From the NCBI GenBank assembly GCA_963701445.1, contig CAVPAM010000003.1, forward strand, positions 1-64,000: 64,000 nucleotides of DNA. The letters are read 5' to 3'. The position numbers were made by a program, and so were the translations under genes. This DNA comes from CAKZLS01 sp963701445 (GTDB taxonomy: Bacteria; Pseudomonadota; Alphaproteobacteria; Rhodospirillales; Defluviicoccaceae). Positions 17,573 to 26,312 of the stretch are shown here, piece by piece (the stretch's first letter is position 1; each line of letters opens with the position of its first letter). Below the pieces are notes generated by a model. That model made no database searches. It saw only the letters and a program-made list of their open reading frames with translations, and was not told the origin of the DNA.

Positions 17573-19301
17573 GTAACAGGGGCAAAATCCCGGGCATTGT
17601 GGTGAGTTTGGAAAGTCACATGTCGGGCTCGAAGTGATCGATCACGCAAGATCTTGGTTTGGCCGAGGCGGCGGGTGTGATTCACTGCCGGCATGGCGGC
17701 TTTGATACGAGATGTTGACGATATGAGGGTTGACGACCTCAAGAAGTTGGTTTTGCAGCTTCTTGAGGAGATTTCCGCGTTGAGAGCGGAGAACGCCACG
17801 CAGCGCGAGGAGATCGCGCGGCTGAAAGGGCTGAAGGGACGGCCGAAGATCCGTCCGAGCGGCATGGAGCCAGCGACGGATGCGCGGGCGAAGGAAGGAA
17901 GCGCCAAGACCCGCCGCCGCCGGGGCGCCAAGCGGGTGGCGATCACCGAGGAGCGGGTAATCACCATGGCGCCGCCGCCGGGCTCGCGGTTTAAGGGCTA
18001 CGAGAGTTACGTGGTCGAGGATCTGGTGGTTCGGCCGGCGACGATCCGCTATTGCCGTCAGCGCTGGCGGACGCCGGCCGGGGAGACGATCGTGGCGCCG
18101 CTGCCGCCGGGAGTGCGCGGCCATGTCGGCGGCGAGCTGCGCCGTTACGTCCTCGTCCTCTACCACCAGGGTCGGATGACGGTTCCGGGCCTTCTTGCGC
18201 ACCTTCACGACCTCGGGGTGAGCCTCTCGAAGCGCCAGTTGGTGCGGCAGCTCATCGACGACCAAGAGCGCTTCGTCGACGAGGCGCGCGACGTCCTGCG
18301 CGCCGGGCTGGAAACGGCGGCGTGGATCACCGTCGACGACACCGGCGCGCGCCACAAGGGGACGAACGCGATCTGCACCCAGATCGGCAACGACCACTTC
18401 GCCTGGTTCGCCACCACCGCATCGAAGAGCCGGCGGAACTTCCTCGACCTGCTGCGCGCCGGGCACACGGATTACGTCGTCAACGACGCCGCGCTCGCCT
18501 ACATGCGTCAGCGCAACCTCGCCGGGCCGCTGATCGCCCGTCTCAAGGCCTGCCGGACCAAACGCTTCGCCGACGATGCCGCCTGGACCGCCCATCTCGA
18601 CCGTCTCGGCTTGAGCGGGCTCGCGGTCACTCGCGATCCGGTGCGCATCGCCACCGAGGGCGCGCTGTGGGGCAGCATCGTCGACCACGGCTTGCTGGAC
18701 GACGCCGTCATCCTCAGCGACGACGCCGGCCAGTTCAACGTCGGCCGCCACGCGCTGTGCTGGGTGCACGCCGAGCGTCTGATCCATAAGCTGGACACCT
18801 TCAACGACCGCCAGCGCCGGGCCGTGACGCGCATCCGCGCCCGCGTCTGGACGTTCTATGCCGACCTCAAGGCATACCAACGCAAGCCATCGCCACGGCG
18901 CAAAGCCGCTCTGCGACGACGTTTCGATCGGATCTTCACCACCCGCACCGGCTACGTCACCCTCGACAGGCTGCTGCAACGCCTGCATGCCAACAAGAAG
19001 GCGTTGCTTGCCGTCCTCGACCGGCCCGAGATCCCCCTGCACACCAACAGTTCGGAGAACGACATCCGTTGCCAGGTCACGCGGCGCAAGATCTCCGCCG
19101 GAACCCGTTCCGACGCCGGCCGCGACTGCCGCGACGCCTTCCTCGGACTGATGAAAACCTGCCGGAAACTCGGCATATCGTTCTGGACCTACCTCGGCGC
19201 CCGCCTCCACGCGCCCGATGCGCCGGTGATACCGCACCTCCCCGATCTCGTCCGTGCAAGAGCCTCCCCCGCCTGACCGCCCGGGATTCTGCCCCTGTTA
19301 C
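17573..19301 (+). mobile_element. IS66-family insertion sequence, apparently intact
   Basis: Ends are inverted repeats: 17573-17595 (starting GTAACAGGGGCA) matches the reverse complement of 19279-19301 with one mismatch. An 8-bp direct repeat GAATTTCT lies just outside both ends (17565-17572 and 19302-19309), the target duplication size typical of IS66. One long transposase gene fills the element, with no separate tnpA/tnpB, as in the ISBst12-type branch. The right target copy is the first bases of poly-C repeat copy 2. Confidence 0.9.
17693..19276 (+). CDS. IS66-family transposase (single-gene type)
   Basis: A 527-residue transposase. The N-terminus is a Leu/Glu-rich coiled coil (L-K-K-L-V-L-Q-L-L-E-E-I-S-A-L-R) as in TnpC proteins of IS66. 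The DDE-like core shows the first Asp in A-W-I-T-V-D-D-T-G-A, a middle Asp in V-V-N-D-A-A or A-V-I-L-S-D-D-A, and the Glu in T-N-S-S-E-N-D-I-R, followed by S-A-G-T-R-S-D-A-G-R-D. It fills nearly the whole element (120 bp from the left end, 25 bp from the right end). It appears complete, and the perfect target duplication suggests recent insertion. Confidence 0.9.
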   Translation: MAALIRDVDDMRVDDLKKLVLQLLEEISALRAENATQREEIARLKGLKGRPKIRPSGMEPATDARAKEGSAKTRRRRGAKRVAITEERVITMAPPPGSRFKGYESYVVEDLVVRPATIRYCRQRWRTPAGETIVAPLPPGVRGHVGGELRRYVLVLYHQGRMTVPGLLAHLHDLGVSLSKRQLVRQLIDDQERFVDEARDVLRAGLETAAWITVDDTGARHKGTNAICTQIGNDHFAWFATTASKSRRNFLDLLRAGHTDYVVNDAALAYMRQRNLAGPLIARLKACRTKRFADDAAWTAHLDRLGLSGLAVTRDPVRIATEGALWGSIVDHGLLDDAVILSDDAGQFNVGRHALCWVHAERLIHKLDTFNDRQRRAVTRIRARVWTFYADLKAYQRKPSPRRKAALRRRFDRIFTTRTGYVTLDRLLQRLHANKKALLAVLDRPEIPLHTNSSENDIRCQVTRRKISAGTRSDAGRDCRDAFLGLMKTCRKLGISFWTYLGARLHAPDAPVIPHLPDLVRARASPA

Positions 19302-19357
19302 GAATTTCTACGGTGCACGGGGTTGTTTTGCAAAAACGCGTTACACCCCCCCCCCCC
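19302..19357. repeat. Poly-C intergenic repeat, copy 2, split from its flank by IS66
   Basis: Reads GAATTTCTACGGTGCACGGG and onward to a run of twelve C residues. It is a divergent copy of the repeats at 2263 and 61631. The first 8 bases are one copy of the IS66 target duplication. It lies between convergent genes (the ACP-ligase-PlsC gene and the HD-GYP gene), like copy 1. Confidence 0.6.
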
Positions 19358-19429
19358 GCTTCCCGCTCCGTATCGCCATTCCAATGGGACGTGGACATGG
19401 ATTGCTTGCCGAAGAGGCTCGTGGACGCT

Positions 19430-21667
19430 CTAGATGATGGTTCCGTTTTGCGGCCGCGGACCCGTGGGCGGTATTTCGATCCGGCATGCCGGATCGGTGT
19501 GGAGGAAGTCGTCGCGGGTTTTCATGAAGTCCGACCACCTGCTGCCGCCGCCCCGGTTTTCGACGTAGTTGATCAGCGCCACCACCACCCGGCGGTCGAA
19601 CTTGCTGCCGGCCTGCTCGGTCAGGATGTCCGCCGCCTCCTCGAAACTCATGGCCTTGCGGTAGGCGCGGCCGCTGATCATGGCGACGAAGGCGTTGGCC
19701 ACGGCGAGGACGCGGGCGGTCCTCGGGATCTGCTCGCCGCAAAGGCCGAGCGGGCCGGAACCGTCCCACCATTCGGGCAGGAGGCGGATGGTTTCCACCA
19801 CCGGCAGGTCGAACGGCACGTCGCGCAGCAGGTCGGCGCTGACCCCGTGGGTGGCGGCGATCAGGGCGCGTTCGGCGGCGGTGAGGTCGGAATCGCGGGT
19901 GAGAACGTCGGCGGGGATATAGATCTTGCCCAGGTTCATCAGTCGGCCGGCGATGTCCACCGTGCTGATCTCCGCTTCCGCCATGCCGAGGTCGGCGGCG
20001 ACGCTTCTGGAGACCTCGGCGACCCGCAGCGAGTGATGGGCGGCGAAGGGGTCCCGACGGTCGACGACGCAGACCAGCGTGTCGATCAGCTTGTTCAGCA
20101 TGCTCTCGCTCTTCCGCCGCTCGCGGGCGAGCTCGGTGATGTCGTCGAGCACCATCAGCACGGCGGGCGGATAGTCGCGGTCGCCGCGCAAGGGGATGTG
20201 TTCCGACTTGACGACCCGGACATCGCGGCTCGATCCGGACCCGTTCGGCGGGTCCGCCGGGAAGGTGTGGATTTTCGTCTCCCGGCAGGCGTCGGCGTCG
20301 TTGGTCTCCGCGAACCGCTTGAGGACGGCTTCGTTGATGGCGGCGTAGACCTTGGCCCGCGTCGGCCCGATCACGCCGGCCATGGTCTTGCCGATCATGT
20401 CCTCCGCGTCGATGCCGGCATATTCCGCCGCGCGCTGGTTGGCGAAGGTGTAGCGGCCGTCGCCGGTCACCGCGACGATCTGGGTCGGCTGGCCGTTGGT
20501 GACCACCTTCATGAACTTGGTGATGTTCTCGAACCGCTCCGAGGTGATCCGGTACTTTTCGACGGCCTCGGCGACCCGCAGCGAACTGCCGTGACGCCAC
20601 GCGGCGTACAGCGCGAAGGAGATGGTGGCGATGAGCAGAAGGAACACGACGAGCAGGTTGCGAAGACGGGTATCGGCGGCCTTGAGGGCCTCGTCCCGGG
20701 AGATGGTCCGCACCAGCACCCAGGGCGCGGCGGCGATGGGCCGCGACGTGACCAGGACCTCGTCGCCGGCGTAGTTGCGCTTGACGGCGAACCCGCCGGG
20801 CTTGTCGAAGGCGAAGATGGCGGCGAGGTCCGGCGTGTCGTTGGCCATGGCGCGGCGCAGCGGCAGCGTGCCGTCGGCCAGCGGCGACAGGTACTCGATG
20901 GTGACGTCGTTTTTCCGCACGAGGTACGTCTCGGAGGTCTCGGTGGTCTCGCCCGGCTGGACCAGGCGGTCGAACAGCGAGTGGTCGGCCACCCGCAGCC
21001 CGACGACGGCGCCGATGCCCTTGGCGGTGTCGCCCTGAACCGCGAAGATGGGCAGAACGAAGCCGATGGTCGGCAGGCCGCTGGCGCCGATATGCATGTC
21101 GATGACCGCCGGGTTGCCGCCCATGGCCGTGGCCACGGCCTCGCGGACCCGTTCGTTGACCGGCGGCATGCCCGAGGTCGCGATGACCGGCTGGCCGTCG
21201 GCGTCCACAAGCCCCAGTCCGGCGACGCCCACCTTCTCGATGTTCGCCGCCACCTCGCCGGTGGACGGCGGGGGGACGAAGCCGCTCTGGTTGGCCGTGG
21301 CCACCAGCAGGTTGCGGAGGTAGCCGGCCTGGGCGGGCTCGTCGGTGACCGCGCCGCGATCGCCGCCGGCCTGGACCAGTTCGGTCAGGTAGAGCTGCAG
21401 GGAGGCGTTTTCGGCGAGGTCCCGCAGCGTCTCGAAACTGCGGTCGAACCATTCGTTGGCGGCGGCGGCGCGGCTGTCGGCGACGATGCCGAGGCGGGTC
21501 TGCCAGGCTTGCGTCCCGCGTTGACGTTCGTCTTCCACGAAGCGGTGGGCGACGATGACCGCGAGCACGATGACCGTGGTCAGGAGCACCACGATGGTGG
21601 CGACCATCGCGTTGACGCGGCCGCGGTCGGCGCGGCTCGCCGCCGGGGGTTGTGGGTTGTCATGCAT
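19430..21667 (-). CDS. Membrane sensor with periplasmic Cache-like, PAS and degenerate HD-GYP domains
   Basis: A 745-residue protein. Membrane helices at about 18-41 and 334-356 enclose a periplasmic region of about 290 residues resembling a double Cache sensor. A PAS domain follows (about 375-500, G-D-G-R-Y-T-F-A-N-Q-R-A-A-E-Y), then an HD-GYP-like domain (about 525-710) with D-P-F-A-A-H-H-S-L-R-V. In this domain the H-D pair is replaced by M-N (R-L-M-N-L-G-K-I), the later H-H by L-P, and the G-Y-P signature by G-P-L, so cyclic-di-GMP hydrolysis is unlikely and a binding or scaffold role more plausible. The start at 21667 is the first ATG before the transmembrane helix; the frame continues upstream only as antisense of the next gene. 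It is divergent from a LapG-type gene about 145 bp away. Confidence 0.8.
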   Translation of the reverse strand: MHDNPQPPAASRADRGRVNAMVATIVVLLTTVIVLAVIVAHRFVEDERQRGTQAWQTRLGIVADSRAAAANEWFDRSFETLRDLAENASLQLYLTELVQAGGDRGAVTDEPAQAGYLRNLLVATANQSGFVPPPSTGEVAANIEKVGVAGLGLVDADGQPVIATSGMPPVNERVREAVATAMGGNPAVIDMHIGASGLPTIGFVLPIFAVQGDTAKGIGAVVGLRVADHSLFDRLVQPGETTETSETYLVRKNDVTIEYLSPLADGTLPLRRAMANDTPDLAAIFAFDKPGGFAVKRNYAGDEVLVTSRPIAAAPWVLVRTISRDEALKAADTRLRNLLVVFLLLIATISFALYAAWRHGSSLRVAEAVEKYRITSERFENITKFMKVVTNGQPTQIVAVTGDGRYTFANQRAAEYAGIDAEDMIGKTMAGVIGPTRAKVYAAINEAVLKRFAETNDADACRETKIHTFPADPPNGSGSSRDVRVVKSEHIPLRGDRDYPPAVLMVLDDITELARERRKSESMLNKLIDTLVCVVDRRDPFAAHHSLRVAEVSRSVAADLGMAEAEISTVDIAGRLMNLGKIYIPADVLTRDSDLTAAERALIAATHGVSADLLRDVPFDLPVVETIRLLPEWWDGSGPLGLCGEQIPRTARVLAVANAFVAMISGRAYRKAMSFEEAADILTEQAGSKFDRRVVVALINYVENRGGGSRWSDFMKTRDDFLHTDPACRIEIPPTGPRPQNGTII

Positions 21668-21811
21668 CCGGATTGGTTCTCTCAGGTTCCGCCATCGCCT
21701 TCGGCCGGGAGGGAGATCGATGGGGCATGCTAACCGATAGAGTGTTAGCGGATTATAAATCCCGGTATGAGAGAAACAGGCATGGCTCACCCCGTGCTGA
21801 AAGAGGGTTCC

Positions 21812-22498
21812 ATGCGGACCGCCTTGTTTCGCCGTCGGCGGACGACCGCGATGCTGTTGTTGGCCGCCATGGCCACGGATGCCGGCGTCCTGCTCCTGTC
21901 CCCGTCCGGGATCGCGGCGAGCGACGGGCCGCGTCCCAGCTTCTTCAACAGCGTCGAGACCCGCTCGGACAACCTGACGCCGTTCCGCAAGTGGCAATCG
22001 GCGCTGGATCGCTATTCGCGGGAGCAGGCCAGCAAGGAGGTGCGGAACTGCGTCTCCAGCCTGTTCAACATCTGTCACTACGAAGAACTGGCCGACTTCC
22101 TCGACGGCATCCGGGGCGACGACCGCTGGGACCAGTTGGCCGCGGTCAACCACTACATGAACACCCGCCGCTACATCACCGACCCGCGCAACTGGGGGGT
22201 GAAGGACTACTGGGCCACGCTCGGCGAGTTCATGGAGAAGTTCGGCGATTGCGAGGATTACGCCATCGCCAAGTACCTGGCGTTGAGGAAACTGGGCTGG
22301 ACGGACGACGAACTCCGCCTGGTCGCGGTCAAGGACCTGAACCTGAAGGTCGGCCACGCGGTTCTCGTGGCGTACCATCGGGGCAAGACCTGGATGCTCG
22401 ACAATCAGATCCGCCGCGTGGTGGACACGGACGGCATTCGCCACTACCGGCCGGTCTTCTCCATCAACGAAACCTTCTGGTGGCGCCACCGCGATTGA
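21812..22498 (+). CDS. LapG-type transglutaminase-like cysteine protease (BTLCP)
   Basis: A periplasmic protease of about 228 residues from the bacterial transglutaminase-like cysteine protease family. A signal peptide (M-L-L-L-A-A-M-A-T-D-A-G-V-L-L-L, ending near G-I-A-A-S) is followed by the conserved F-x-K-W segment, W-G-V-K-D-Y-W-A-T, and the catalytic triad: Cys in F-G-D-C-E-D-Y-A-I-A-K-Y, His in V-G-H-A-V-L-V and Asp in W-M-L-D-N-Q. LapG cleaves the N-terminus of large RTX adhesins to release biofilm cells and is inhibited by the c-di-GMP receptor LapD. Start placed at 21812 behind AAAGAGGG; an in-frame ATG at 21767 is possible. Its last 107 bp are repeated at 28155. Confidence 0.88.
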   Translation: MRTALFRRRRTTAMLLLAAMATDAGVLLLSPSGIAASDGPRPSFFNSVETRSDNLTPFRKWQSALDRYSREQASKEVRNCVSSLFNICHYEELADFLDGIRGDDRWDQLAAVNHYMNTRRYITDPRNWGVKDYWATLGEFMEKFGDCEDYAIAKYLALRKLGWTDDELRLVAVKDLNLKVGHAVLVAYHRGKTWMLDNQIRRVVDTDGIRHYRPVFSINETFWWRHRD

Positions 22499-22508
22499 GC
22501 CGGCGAAC
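22402..22508. repeat. 107-bp direct repeat, left copy (3' end of LapG-type gene)
   Basis: Begins CAATCAGATCCGCC and ends GAGCCGGCGAAC. It covers the last 32 codons of the LapG-type gene, its TGA and 10 bp beyond. Compared with 28155-28261 I see one difference (TAC here, CAC there, in the codon after G-I-R-H). Sequence on either side of the two copies is unrelated. Confidence 0.95.
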
Positions 22509-22578
22509 GGCGCCAAACCGCCCAGGCCGATGATGACATCACACCGGCCGCCCGCGCGGAGATCGGGGAGGACCGCGC

Positions 22579-23376
22579 CTAGGTCCACATTTTGGCGGCG
22601 GCGGCAAGCGCCTTCGGCGGCGGCGGAACTTTCTCGGCCTTTGGCTGGGGCGAGATATAATATTGATTGTTGTTGTCGTCCTTGTAGCGCGTTCCGGCGA
22701 TCCAATAGAACAGCTTGAAATGGATGACCGCCTGGTAGGGCACGGCGACGCCGGCGATTTCCCAGATCGGCCAACCCGACGAATCCGTTTCACCCGTCTT
22801 TTGGAGGTCGACCTCGTTCTTGCCGAAGTTGGGGTCACCGATCACCCTGTACCGAACACTCACCCGCTCCACGGCGGACACCGCGGCGACCTTGACGGAA
22901 AACCCGCTGTAAGGCGTCTGAGGGTCGCTGACCACGTCGGTTGAGATCACCTTGATCTGCTCGGCGACGAACCCGAAGCGGAAGTTTCGCCCGTCATCCG
23001 AGTCGTTGCACATGCCTGCCTTCGAGCTGGCGTGGGAGAACCAGAGAATGACCTCCTCGGCATCATCGGGGATGACAAAATCCGCCGTTAGCATGTGTCC
23101 CTTGCCGGTGGCGTCGGTAGTCGGATTTTCGACCACCCCGACCGGCGACAGGAGGGTCTTGGACACCGGTGCCTCGCATTCGCGGAAGGCGGCGTGGGCA
23201 ACGATGGGACTATCGGGGTCGCCGAAAAGGTAGTCCTCGCCGGACGGTACGATCCGTTTGGGATCGTAGCGGATCGTCAGTTCCCTGCCGGGCCGAAGAT
23301 CACCGTACAGCAATTCGTGAAAGTCACTGGTGAATGTGATCCGCGGGGCACCCTTCGAAAATGCTCGTTCGATCAT
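22579..23376 (-). CDS. Protein of unknown function, two beta-rich domains
   Basis: A 265-residue protein that I do not firmly recognise. The pattern in the first half (I-T-F-T-S-D-F, a G-R-E-L-T-I-R-Y-D block, then A-D-F-V-I-P-D-D-A-E-E-V-I-L-W-F and F-R-F-G-F) recalls the DUF6209 family of beta-sandwich proteins, a tentative link from memory. The second half (V-E-R-V-S-V-R-Y-R-V and an aromatic F-K-L-F-Y-W-I-A-G stretch) looks like another beta domain. The tail is Pro/Ala/Lys rich. No signal peptide is visible. GGGAGAG lies upstream of the ATG. It is the last gene of a three-gene minus-strand run behind the GH31 gene (76 bp gap), so carbohydrate binding or handling is a guess. Confidence 0.6.
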   Translation of the reverse strand: MIERAFSKGAPRITFTSDFHELLYGDLRPGRELTIRYDPKRIVPSGEDYLFGDPDSPIVAHAAFRECEAPVSKTLLSPVGVVENPTTDATGKGHMLTADFVIPDDAEEVILWFSHASSKAGMCNDSDDGRNFRFGFVAEQIKVISTDVVSDPQTPYSGFSVKVAAVSAVERVSVRYRVIGDPNFGKNEVDLQKTGETDSSGWPIWEIAGVAVPYQAVIHFKLFYWIAGTRYKDDNNNQYYISPQPKAEKVPPPPKALAAAAKMWT

Positions 23377-23452
23377 TTCTTTGTCTCTCCCTTGACGCGG
23401 TCTTTTGACTGGCGGCAGACGAACGTCAGCCGCCCGCTCACTCCGTCTCTTG

Positions 23453-26227
23453 TCACGTCAGTACCGTAACCGTCACGTCCGCGCGGGTATCGAAGACCTT
23501 GACCACGGTGGTCTCCAGTGCCGCGTCCCAGAAGTAGGCATCGCCGGTCGCCGCCGCCAACCCCGACTCCGAGCCGGCATCGGGCAGCGCGGTCGCGCCG
23601 ATCGCGACCGAGGAGGGTCGCGCCGTGGACAGAAGCCAGAGGGTATAGTAAGGCTCTGGCGGTGTATATCCATCCACCAGCCGTTCCAGCCGCACGCTTG
23701 TCCCGCCGGTGACGGCGCGATGACTGATACGGGTGGTGCGGAAGGCTCCCGCCGTCTCCGCCTTGGTCGTCACTCCGTCGTCCTGATACAGCATATAGTC
23801 GTCGTCCGGCCCCGGATAGACGTTGATGTCCAGCGGGTTGTTGCCGAGTTCTCCAACATATTGCTCAACCAGCGAGCGCATCGGCAGGATGGCGCCCGCG
23901 CGGATGTAGATGGGAACCAGGTCAAGACCGGCGTAGTAGCCCCTCACCGTGGTGCCGCCGGAGATGGCGGGAGACAATTTAACCTGGTTGTCCGCGAACC
24001 CATACCAATCGCTGCCAGCCGGCAGGTAGATGTCGCGCACGGGATCCCTCGGCGGCGAGGCGGTGATCGCCTGAAACAGGATTGGCGCCACCAGGATATC
24101 CTTGCCCACGAAGAACTGATCGGAGAGGTGGTCGTATACGCCGGGATCGTTCGGATCGTTGAGGAACAGCGCGCGGGCGATCGGCATCCCCGTCTGCGTC
24201 CACTCATACATCGCATCGTAGTAGATCTGCAGCATGCGATAGCGCAGTTCCACGTACGTCCGGCAGTTGGTCGGCACCGGCTCGCCGTACCGGAAGGGCT
24301 CCTGAAACTCTTTGGTGTAACCGTCGTAGTGGTTTCGGTACCATGGCAGGAAGGAGCCCACCTGCATCCAGCGGGTAAACAGCTCGTAGTTGGTTATGCC
24401 TCCCTTGACCTCATGGGTTTGTGGGTCGACATAGACGTCGCCGACGCTGCCGCTGCCGTTGGCGAAGCCGCCAATGTCGCAGCCGGAGATCGGTACGCCC
24501 GAGAGGCCGATGTTGAGTACCTCCGGCACGTTGATTTGAAGGAACTCCCAACTCGACGCCGAATCCCCCGTCCACAGCGCGGCGTACCGCTGCATCCCCG
24601 CGTAACCGCCGCGGGCGATGATGAAGTTGCGGCGGTCCGGTCGGAGTTTCCCAAGGCCAGGCCAAGTGCCCATGAGGATGAACAATGCATAGAGGTTGTG
24701 GGCAACCCCGTTGGGAACATACGTGACGTCATTGTTGATCATCAGGTTCAGCGGGAACGTGCCGTACTCGAACTTATTCGCGTCAAGCGCCGGACACATC
24801 ATGTCCTGCCAGATCATGTCCATGTCGAGATCTTTGATCAGATGCTCGTACTGCCGACCCCACACATCGCGGGCGTCGGCGCGTCCCAGGTCCGTATAGT
24901 ATCCGGACGCACCAAGAGGAGTCATTCCCTGGGAATTGGGCTTGAGCGGCGGATAGGGATACGGATTGCTCCCGTTGTTCTCGCCGTAATTCACCTTGCC
25001 GACGAACAGGTCTCTGGCGGGGCCGCCGCCGGCGTAGGTATCGTAGATCAGGACACCGGCGTTTGTCAGGGCGTCGCGCTGAGTGTAGGGCGCATCCTTG
25101 CCGTTCTCGTCGAGTGTATTGGCCGTGATCAGCGGGGTGATGTTGGTCGAACACTTGAAACCCTTCTTGTGCAATCCGTCCATCATCGCCGCCGCGTTCG
25201 GGAACTTCATCTCGCTGTGCGTGAAGGTGCGGTAATTGTCCTGAAAGTCGACGTCGATATGAAGCCCGTCGCACGGGATGCGGTTTGACCGATAGGCATC
25301 GGCCGCGGCTTCCAGGTGGGCCCGGTCGTAGTAGCCGTAGCAACCCTGATGGAGGCCGAACACATACTTGGGCGGCATCGGACCGCGCCCGGTCAGGGTG
25401 GTGTATTGGCCGAGGACGTCGACCGCCGAGCCGCCGAGCATGAAATAGTAATCCAGGTCATTGAACAGAGCCCCGAAGTAGAGCTTTCCGTCCATGTTGG
25501 AATAGTCGTTTGTTCCGATATTGAAGTACGATTGGGCGCCGTTGTCGAAAAACAGGCCGTAACAATACGGGTCTCCGGCGAAATCGCCCGAAGGTCGCGG
25601 ATTGATCTCCAACATAAACGGAATCGATGCATACAGAGCTTCGCTGACATTGAGCGGGCCCGGACCTTGTGGAACCGGTGCCTGCGTATACGTGAAGTTG
25701 TCGTAGTTGAACTGGGTCATCGTCCGCAGGTTTTTGAGAAGGCTTGCTCCCGCTTTCTCGCCAAAGCCGCAGTACTTCGCGTTTACCGGTGTCGTTTTGA
25801 AATTTGCGACAACCTTGTGGCCTGGAATGTAAACGAGATTGTAACTGGGTTCGTCGGCCGAGATCAGCTGACCGTCGCGATAGACCCGGATGCGATAGGG
25901 CTGCAGGTCGATATGAACCTGCATGACACCGGTATCGACGATCAGCCGCGCGCTCGAATCCTCGACGATCTGGAGATTGACCGGCCCCAGGTCGCGGTTG
26001 ACGACGGCGGGCGATCCCTCGACCGAATAGTCCGGATTGACGTCCGGACTGAAGCGGACCCGGAAGCACGTGTCGGACAGGAAAGAGACCTGGATGCTGC
26101 GACCGCCGCCCGCGAGTTCAAGAGCGAACACGTTTCCCGATCTACTGACCGAGGCGATCGCCCCGATGGGCGTCCACTTTCCCTCGTTCGGGGTAAAATC
26201 GATAACCGTAACAAACGGAATATCCAT
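23453..26227 (-). CDS. GH31 family enzyme, alpha-1,4-glucan lyase-like
   Basis: A 924-residue family 31 glycoside enzyme without a signal peptide. The barrel carries G-L-H-I-D-V-D-F-Q-D-N-Y-R-T-F, K-C-S-T-N-I-T-P, the nucleophile region D-M-I-W-Q-D-M (about residue 470), R-N-F-I-I-A-R-G-G-Y-A-G and L-W-T-G-D-S-A-S-S-W-E-F (acid/base Asp, about 555), then G-C-D-I-G-G-F. Hydrolases of the family usually have W-I-D-M-N-E; W-Q-D-M with K-C-S-T-N-I-T-P and the late Y-V-E-L-R-Y and D-G-M/T-G-M-P-I blocks recalls red-algal and fungal alpha-1,4-glucan lyases, which release 1,5-anhydrofructose from starch or glycogen. Lyase rather than hydrolase activity is my inference. A strong GGAGGGAC ribosome site precedes the ATG. 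It lies in the direct-repeat-bounded island. Confidence 0.85.
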   Translation of the reverse strand: MDIPFVTVIDFTPNEGKWTPIGAIASVSRSGNVFALELAGGGRSIQVSFLSDTCFRVRFSPDVNPDYSVEGSPAVVNRDLGPVNLQIVEDSSARLIVDTGVMQVHIDLQPYRIRVYRDGQLISADEPSYNLVYIPGHKVVANFKTTPVNAKYCGFGEKAGASLLKNLRTMTQFNYDNFTYTQAPVPQGPGPLNVSEALYASIPFMLEINPRPSGDFAGDPYCYGLFFDNGAQSYFNIGTNDYSNMDGKLYFGALFNDLDYYFMLGGSAVDVLGQYTTLTGRGPMPPKYVFGLHQGCYGYYDRAHLEAAADAYRSNRIPCDGLHIDVDFQDNYRTFTHSEMKFPNAAAMMDGLHKKGFKCSTNITPLITANTLDENGKDAPYTQRDALTNAGVLIYDTYAGGGPARDLFVGKVNYGENNGSNPYPYPPLKPNSQGMTPLGASGYYTDLGRADARDVWGRQYEHLIKDLDMDMIWQDMMCPALDANKFEYGTFPLNLMINNDVTYVPNGVAHNLYALFILMGTWPGLGKLRPDRRNFIIARGGYAGMQRYAALWTGDSASSWEFLQINVPEVLNIGLSGVPISGCDIGGFANGSGSVGDVYVDPQTHEVKGGITNYELFTRWMQVGSFLPWYRNHYDGYTKEFQEPFRYGEPVPTNCRTYVELRYRMLQIYYDAMYEWTQTGMPIARALFLNDPNDPGVYDHLSDQFFVGKDILVAPILFQAITASPPRDPVRDIYLPAGSDWYGFADNQVKLSPAISGGTTVRGYYAGLDLVPIYIRAGAILPMRSLVEQYVGELGNNPLDINVYPGPDDDYMLYQDDGVTTKAETAGAFRTTRISHRAVTGGTSVRLERLVDGYTPPEPYYTLWLLSTARPSSVAIGATALPDAGSESGLAAATGDAYFWDAALETTVVKVFDTRADVTVTVLT

Positions 26228-26312
26228 GTCGGCCGTCCCTCCCCTTACATTAGCATTAGTTTATTTTGCCCAATGCCGCGCCGATCAACGGGTCCCGACG
26301 CAACCTCGTGCG

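Noticed and set aside
19313..21733. 806-residue open frame antisense to the HD-GYP gene
   Set aside because: Antisense shadow; the real product on the minus strand shows membrane helices, PAS and HD-GYP patterns.
21668..22774. N-terminal extension of the HD-GYP protein by 369 residues
   Set aside because: That part of the frame is antisense to the LapG-type gene and has no similarity; the ATG at 21667 precedes the first membrane helix.
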